Shown here: piece by piece, positions 59,385 to 64,000 of the stretch
How the letters are laid out: the number at the start of each line of letters is the position of its first letter
Position numbering within the stretch: the first letter of the stretch is position 1
Assembly (NCBI RefSeq): GCF_011758745.1
Contig: NZ_JAANOV010000001.1
Coordinates: forward strand, 5,518,001 to 5,582,000
Direction: 5' to 3'
Origin: Amycolatopsis granulosa
Lineage (GTDB): Bacteria > Actinomycetota > Actinomycetes > Mycobacteriales > Pseudonocardiaceae
DNA length: 64,000 bases
Made by a program: the position numbers and the translations under genes
Notes under the pieces: generated by a model
Databases searched by the model: none
What the model saw: the letters and a program-made list of their open reading frames with translations, nothing else
Told to the model about the DNA's origin: nothing

Positions 59385-60552
59385 GCCGGCGCCGGTTGTC
59401 CGGATCGTCCAGGCTCTCCCCGAACAGCTCCCGCAACTGGGCCATCCGGTAGCGCACGGTCTGCGGGTGGATGTGCAGTTCCTCCGCCATCGCCCGGCGG
59501 TCGCCGAGGTGCCGCAGCCAGCAGGCGAGCGTTTCGCACAACCGCTTGCGCGTCACCGGCCCCAGGTGCGCCAGGGGAGCGAGGCACTGGTGGCGGAAGG
59601 CGTCGAACAGCTTCGCGTCCCGGTGCACGATGAGCGAGTCCAGGTGCTCGTCCACGAACACCGGATCGTCGGTCAGCACGTGGTCGCGGCGCAGCTGCGC
59701 GGCCAGCTCGGCGATGTGCATGCTGGCCGGCAGGTGTTCCAGGGCCACCGCGTGCCCGACCACCGCTCCGGCACCGCGCAACGCCGACGACAGCCACTGG
59801 CGGCGTTGCGGCCCACCCGGATCGGGCACGATCGCGCAGACCAGGCGCTGCCGCCGGACGTGCAGGCAGGACTGCCCCAGCCGCCCCAGGAGGGCGCTGC
59901 CGACCGGGTTGTCCGGCTCGACCAGCACCACCGCGGCCTGCCGCGGCAACGGCCAGTCCACGCGGGCCGCCGCGGCGCGGATCGCGGCGGAATCGGAACG
60001 GTCCGACAGCAGCATGTCCGCGAGCTCGTCGCGCAGCCGTTCCCGGGTGGCCGCGGATTCCGACTGCTCCAGCACGTATCCGCGCGCCGAGGCCGAGGAC
60101 AGCTGGTCCACGAAGATGAACACCGCCTCGGCCAGCGAGGCGAACATGTCGGAGGGGACTCCGACCTCCAGCGCGACCTCGGCGACGTGGTGCCACGCCA
60201 CGCGCGCACCGATCTGGTACGCCGAGAGCAGGCTCGTCAGATCGCGGCCCTGCTGCCACTGCGCACGCCCGATCTCCTCGAACAGCGGCTGTTCGCCGAA
60301 CCGGTCGGCCCCCTCGGCGATCCCGGACAGCTCGGCGATGTCCCACTTGGCCATCCGGAGCAGGCGCTGCAGGAACATGTTGGCCGAGACCAGGACCTCG
60401 TCCCGCTCGGTGACGATGAACTCGGCGTAGTCCGGCCAGTGCTCGTCGAGCAGCCGTGCGACGTCGTCCAGCATCCGCGGCAGCCGTTGGGAGGTCGCCG
60501 CCGCGAGATGCGCCAGCTTGCCGTCGCTGGTCTCCGTCCGTCTGCCCGCCAT
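59338..60552 (-). CDS. PucR-family transcription regulator
   Basis: 404 residues from ATG (complement 60550-60552). An in-frame ATG 13 codons upstream (complement 60589-60591) follows TATTGA and could be leaderless. The N-terminal half is a regulatory domain of the CdaR/RsbRD type (LDEHWPDYAEFIVTERDEVLVSANMFL). The C-terminal PucR helix-turn-helix is EELHIHPQTVRYRMAQLRELFGESLDDPDNRRRLTLAL. Divergent from hpnCDE with a symmetrical element between them, so control of squalene/hopanoid genes is plausible. Overlaps the convergent acyltransferase gene. Confidence 0.85.
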   Translation of the reverse strand: MAGRRTETSDGKLAHLAAATSQRLPRMLDDVARLLDEHWPDYAEFIVTERDEVLVSANMFLQRLLRMAKWDIAELSGIAEGADRFGEQPLFEEIGRAQWQQGRDLTSLLSAYQIGARVAWHHVAEVALEVGVPSDMFASLAEAVFIFVDQLSSASARGYVLEQSESAATRERLRDELADMLLSDRSDSAAIRAAAARVDWPLPRQAAVVLVEPDNPVGSALLGRLGQSCLHVRRQRLVCAIVPDPGGPQRRQWLSSALRGAGAVVGHAVALEHLPASMHIAELAAQLRRDHVLTDDPVFVDEHLDSLIVHRDAKLFDAFRHQCLAPLAHLGPVTRKRLCETLACWLRHLGDRRAMAEELHIHPQTVRYRMAQLRELFGESLDDPDNRRRLTLALAWGGSEPDDL

Positions 60553-60606
60553 GTCGTGGACCCCCACTCGCCCAGCCCGCGTGCCGTCCATCGTCCGGGT
60601 CAATAC

Positions 60607-60621
60607 TGTCAGCTCGTGACA
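60607..60621. promoter_or_regulatory. Palindrome TGTCA-N5-TGACA between pucR and hpnC
   Basis: TGTCA (60607-60611) and TGACA (60617-60621) form a perfect spaced palindrome. It overlaps the putative pucR promoter and lies about 70 nt before hpnC. The surrounding 60600-60690 is the least GC-rich stretch nearby, as expected for a divergent promoter. Confidence 0.4.
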
Positions 60622-60689
60622 ACCGGGGCTTCTCCATTCTTGTTTCCGGTGCGAAGAATTCGCCTCGGGGCCCGAGTGATTATGAGGCG

Positions 60690-61592
60690 ATGGCTCCCGC
60701 ACCCGCTGGTTCCGGCACGGTCGACGACCGCGTGCTGCGCGAAAAGAAGCAGGCCGAGAACTTTCCGGTAGCGCTGCGGATTCTTCCCCGTGACCTGCGT
60801 GCGGACCTGGGTGCGGTCTACGACGTGGCACGCGTCATCGACGACCTGGGCGACGAAGCGGCCGGCGCGGCGGCCGAGCGCACGGCCGGGTTGCTGCGGT
60901 TCCAGAACGATCTGGAACGCGCCTTCCGGGGCGAGCAACCACACGAACGGGTATTGCGTGATCTTGTGCCCGCGATTCGGCGCCGGGATCTGGAACTCGA
61001 ACCGTTCACCCGGCTGGTGCGGGCCAACCTCCAGGACCAGCGTGTCGCCGCCTATGCCACGCAGGCCGAGCTGGAGAGGTACTGCGTGCTCTCCGCCGAC
61101 CCGGTCGGCCGCATCGTGCTCCGGATCTTCGGCGTGCGCGACGCCGAGGCCGAGCGCCTGTCCGACCGGGTCTGCACCGCGCTCCAGCTCATCGAGCACT
61201 GCCAGGACGTCGCCGAGGACCGCCGCAACGGGCGGGTCTACCTGCCGGAGGCCGACCTCGCCGCGTTCGGCGCCACCGCCACCGACCTGGACGCGCGCGT
61301 CACCAGCCGCCCGGTGCGGCTCGCCGTGGCCGCGCAGTGCGCTCGCGCGCTGGACCTGCTGACCGAGGGCGCGGCGCTGCTGGACCGCCTGCACGGCTGG
61401 GCGCGCCTGGCCGTGGCGGGTTATGTCGCCGGGGGGCTGGCCACTCTCGACGCGTTGCGCCGGGTTCGCTGGGACGTCCTGTCCGGCACCCCGCGCCCGC
61501 GCAAGCCCGATGTCCTGGCGCACCTGATCGCCCTGCTGGTGCGCCCGGCCGCCCATGTCCGCCGGATCCGGGAAGGTGGTCGGTTCTCGTGA
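60690..61592 (+). CDS. hpnC: Hydroxysqualene synthase HpnC
   Basis: 300 residues, trans-isoprenyl-diphosphate-condensing fold. The two Asp-rich motifs are [15 protein letters not shown] (about 43-57) and [18 protein letters not shown]. In the HpnCDE route HpnC converts presqualene diphosphate to hydroxysqualene. The C-terminus ends with a short hydrophobic/basic tail. ATG 60690 is chosen because similarity begins right after it. The stop overlaps hpnD (GTGA). Confidence 0.9.
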   Translation: MAPAPAGSGTVDDRVLREKKQAENFPVALRILPRDLRADLGAVYDVARVIDDLGDEAAGAAAERTAGLLRFQNDLERAFRGEQPHERVLRDLVPAIRRRDLELEPFTRLVRANLQDQRVAAYATQAELERYCVLSADPVGRIVLRIFGVRDAEAERLSDRVCTALQLIEHCQDVAEDRRNGRVYLPEADLAAFGATATDLDARVTSRPVRLAVAAQCARALDLLTEGAALLDRLHGWARLAVAGYVAGGLATLDALRRVRWDVLSGTPRPRKPDVLAHLIALLVRPAAHVRRIREGGRFS

Positions 61593-62452
61593 CGACCCCG
61601 ACGATCGCACAGGCCTACGCCACCTGCGAGGACATCACCAGGACGGAGGCCCGCAACTTCTACTGGGGCATCCGGCTGCTCACCAGGGAGCGCCGCTCGG
61701 CGCTGTGCGCGGTGTACGCGCTGGCGCGCCGCGTGGACGACATCGGCGACGGCGACCTGCCGCTCGAGGAGAAGGCCGCGCAGCTGGAGACGGTCCGCAA
61801 GGAGCTCTCCGCGCTCGACCGCAGCACGGACCCGGTGCTGGTCGCGGTCGCCGACGCCGCCCGCCGCTACCCGGTACCGCTGGAGGCCTTCGAGGAACTG
61901 CTCGACGGTGTCTGGATGGACATCGAGGGCCGCCGCTACGGCACTTTCGACGAGCTGACCGAGTACTGCCGGTGCGTGGCCGGGTCGATCGGCCGGCTGT
62001 GCCTCGGCGTGTTCGGTCACCGGCCGCACCCGCACGCCGCGCACTACGCCGACGCGCTCGGCATCGCGTTGCAGCAGACCAACATCCTGCGCGACATCCG
62101 CGAGGACCTCCTCACCGGCCGGGTCTACCTGCCCGCGGCGGATCTCGACGCGTTCGGCGTCGAGCTGGCCGTCGACGAGCGGGGCGTGCTGGCCGATCCG
62201 CACGGCGGCCTGGCGAACCTCATCCGGCACAGCGCGGCCCGCGCCCGCGAGTGGTACGCCGACGGGCTGCGGCTGGGGCCGCTGCTGGACCGCCGCAGCG
62301 GGGCGTGCTGCCTGGCGATGGCCGGTATCTACCGGCAGCTGCTGGACCGCATCGCCGAGCAGCCCTCCGCCGTGTACGACCGGCGGCTGTCGCTGTCCGG
62401 GCGGGAGAAGCTGGGCGTGGCGTTCCGCGCCCTGGGCGGGCGGGCGGCATGA
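61589..62452 (+). CDS. hpnD: Presqualene diphosphate synthase HpnD
   Basis: 287 residues, squalene/phytoene synthase family. First motif [20 protein letters not shown], second [18 protein letters not shown], and [10 protein letters not shown] near the N-terminus. It joins two farnesyl diphosphates to presqualene diphosphate. GTG 61589 overlaps hpnC and the stop overlaps hpnE (ATGA), so hpnC, D and E are translationally linked. Confidence 0.92.
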   Translation: MTTPTIAQAYATCEDITRTEARNFYWGIRLLTRERRSALCAVYALARRVDDIGDGDLPLEEKAAQLETVRKELSALDRSTDPVLVAVADAARRYPVPLEAFEELLDGVWMDIEGRRYGTFDELTEYCRCVAGSIGRLCLGVFGHRPHPHAAHYADALGIALQQTNILRDIREDLLTGRVYLPAADLDAFGVELAVDERGVLADPHGGLANLIRHSAARAREWYADGLRLGPLLDRRSGACCLAMAGIYRQLLDRIAEQPSAVYDRRLSLSGREKLGVAFRALGGRAA

Positions 62453-63804
62453 GGCAGCGGGTCGCGGTCGTCGGTGGCGGGCTCGCCGGGATCACCGCGG
62501 CCCTGCGCTGTGCCGACGCCGGGCACGAGGTGACGCTGATCGAGTCGCGCGGCGTGCTCGGCGGTCTCACGCACTCGTTCACCCGCGACGGGCTGCACGT
62601 CGACAACGGGCAGCACGTCTTCCTGCGCTGCTGCACCGCCTACCTCGGGCTGCTGCGCCGGCTCGGTGTGACCGACCGCGTCCACCTCCAGCCACGCCTG
62701 GAGATCCCGGTGCGCTCGCCCCGGCTGCGCCGTCCGGCGTGGCTGCGCCGCAACCCGCTGCCCGCGCCGCTGCACCTGGCGGACTCGGTGCTGCGGTACG
62801 CCCCGCTCGGCCTCGGCGACCGGATGCGCTTCGCCGGCGCCGCGCTCGCGCTCAAGGCCGTGGACCCCGCCGCGCCGGCTTCGGACCGGCGCACGTTCGG
62901 CGAGTGGCTGGCCGCGCACGGCCAGAGCCGGGAGGCCGTCACCAAGCTCTGGGACCTGGTCGGCATCGCGACGCTCAATGCCCCCGCCGAGCAGGCCTCG
63001 CTGGGCCTGGCCGCGACGGTGTTCCAGGTCGGGCTGCTCACCGACGCCTCCGCCGCCGACATCGGTTGGGCGACCGTCCCGCTGCGCCGGCTGCACGGCG
63101 AGCCGGCGCTGGCCCGGCTGACCGCGGCCGGCGTGCGGGTGCGGCTGAACACCAAGGTCACCGGCCTGTCCCGGGTGGACGGGAGCTGGCGGATCGGCGC
63201 GGACGAGCCGGTGACGGCCGAGCAGGTCGTGCTGGCCGTGCCCCCGCCCGTCGCGGCGAAGCTGCTGCCCGAGGGCACGGTGCGCCTGCCCGCGGACTTC
63301 GCCGACCGGCTCGGCAGCTCGCCGATCGTGAACGCGCACGTGGTGCTCGACCGCCGGGTCACCGAGGCTCCGTTCTTCGCCGTCGTCGACTCGCCGTTGC
63401 AGTGGGTCTTCGACCGCACCGCCTCGTCCGGGCTGGCCCACGGCCAGTACCTGGCGATCTCGCTGTCGGCCGCCGTCGAGGAGATCGAGCTGCCGGTGCG
63501 GGTCCTGCGGGCGCGGCTGCTGCCGGCGCTGCGGCAGGTGCTGCCGGCCGCAAGGGACGCGCAGGTCCTCGATTTCTTCGTGACCCGCGAGCGGCACGCC
63601 ACGTTCCGCCCGGTGCCCGGGTGCGCGCAACTGCGCCCACCCGCGCGCACCCGCGTCCCGGGGCTGGTCCTGGCCGGTGCGTGGACCGCCACCGGCTGGC
63701 CGGCGACCATGGAGGGCGCCGTGCGCAGCGGTGAGGCGGCCGCCCAAGCCGTGCTCGGCGCCCCCGCGGGGGTGCCGGGCCGATCGGAAGGGATACCCGC
63801 ATGA
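62449..63804 (+). CDS. hpnE: Hydroxysqualene dehydroxylase HpnE
   Basis: 451 residues, FAD-dependent amine-oxidase/phytoene desaturase-like fold. N-terminal dinucleotide loop [21 protein letters not shown] followed by [17 protein letters not shown], and [12 protein letters not shown]-terminal [26 protein letters not shown] binds FAD. Reduces hydroxysqualene to squalene, the substrate of squalene-hopene cyclase. The stop overlaps the next gene (ATGA). Confidence 0.92.
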   Translation: MRQRVAVVGGGLAGITAALRCADAGHEVTLIESRGVLGGLTHSFTRDGLHVDNGQHVFLRCCTAYLGLLRRLGVTDRVHLQPRLEIPVRSPRLRRPAWLRRNPLPAPLHLADSVLRYAPLGLGDRMRFAGAALALKAVDPAAPASDRRTFGEWLAAHGQSREAVTKLWDLVGIATLNAPAEQASLGLAATVFQVGLLTDASAADIGWATVPLRRLHGEPALARLTAAGVRVRLNTKVTGLSRVDGSWRIGADEPVTAEQVVLAVPPPVAAKLLPEGTVRLPADFADRLGSSPIVNAHVVLDRRVTEAPFFAVVDSPLQWVFDRTASSGLAHGQYLAISLSAAVEEIELPVRVLRARLLPALRQVLPAARDAQVLDFFVTRERHATFRPVPGCAQLRPPARTRVPGLVLAGAWTATGWPATMEGAVRSGEAAAQAVLGAPAGVPGRSEGIPA

Positions 63805-64000
63805 CCGCTGTTCTCGATTCCCTGCAGCAGGGCAGGCAGGCCGTCCTGCCCGCGATGCGGGCCGCCGTCGACCGGCTCGACCCGGCCAGCCGCGCGATCG
63901 CCTACTACCACCTCGGCTGGACCGACCTGGACGGCAACCCGACCTCCGGTGGCGGCAAGGCCGTGCGCCCCGCCCTCGCCCTGCTGTCGGCCGAGGCCGC
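63801..64000 (+). CDS. Polyprenyl diphosphate synthase, N-terminal fragment
   Basis: First 66 residues only; the gene runs off the window. The opening SGGGKAVRPALALLSAEAA is the GGKxxRP signature of trans-isoprenyl diphosphate synthases. In hopanoid clusters the neighbour usually makes FPP or GGPP. ATG 63801 overlaps hpnE by ATGA. Chain length cannot be judged because the Asp-rich motifs lie outside. Confidence 0.85.
   Translation, partial: MTAVLDSLQQGRQAVLPAMRAAVDRLDPASRAIAYYHLGWTDLDGNPTSGGGKAVRPALALLSAEA

Overview
The window is high-GC actinobacterial chromosome with dense, overlapping genes, many GTG starts and TANNNT -10 boxes lying 5-8 nt before start codons. Gene content (mihF, rpoZ, whiA, rbpA, opcA, an F420-free pentose-phosphate operon, HpnCDE squalene synthesis) and order recall the carB-to-ctaB block of Mycobacterium tuberculosis. 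The detailed content fits the Pseudonocardiales (Amycolatopsis-like) better. I see no rRNA, tRNA, CRISPR, prophage or insertion sequence.

Layout. 1-7.3 kb: end of carB, pyrF, mihF, gmk, rpoZ, coaBC, metK and a degenerate priA. 7.3-9.2 kb: a secreted gamma-glutamyltransferase. 9.2-12.9 kb: fmt, rsmB, a small flavoprotein and rpe. 12.9-15.8 kb: ribE-ribBA-ribH plus a PH-domain membrane protein (no ribD). 15.8-21.5 kb: xth divergent from uvrC-rapZ-yvcK-whiA. 21.5-36.7 kb is a variable interval between whiA and gap: a serine hydrolase, a response regulator/histidine kinase/GerMN-lipoprotein operon, a 2OG oxygenase divergent from marR, a three-gene SMC/condensin-like operon, an NTF2-like/ArsR pair, LysE, a small membrane protein and a winged-helix protein. 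36.8-40.5 kb: gap-pgk-tpiA, secG, rbpA. 40.6-50.2 kb (minus): an orphan kinase, then the operon tkt-tal-pgi-zwf-opcA-pgl with an intrinsic terminator. 50.5-59.4 kb: ctaB, helD, FKBP lipoprotein, SDR, DMT transporter, a small membrane protein and a PAP2-WS/DGAT fusion. 59.3-64 kb: a PucR regulator divergent from hpnC-hpnD-hpnE and the start of a prenyl diphosphate synthase.

The most interesting signals are these. (1) A MukFEB/JetABC-like operon (26.5-33.3 kb) has no adjacent JetD nuclease, and its SMC-like ATPase has Asn where the Walker B catalytic Glu normally sits. (2) Operon spacers are filled by very short reading frames that overlap the upstream stop and the downstream start by GTGA/ATGA (carB-pyrF, ribBA-ribH, jetA-jetB, pgi-zwf), as if relaying ribosomes; a related leaderless mini-ORF precedes fmt. 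(3) A 21-nt-phased intergenic repeat with head-to-head inverted halves occurs at 57.15-57.29 kb, and a short relative lies at 9.13-9.18 kb. (4) A 19-bp inverted repeat sits inside the 5' coding part of gmk. (5) A PAP2-type membrane phosphatase is fused to a wax ester/diacylglycerol acyltransferase.
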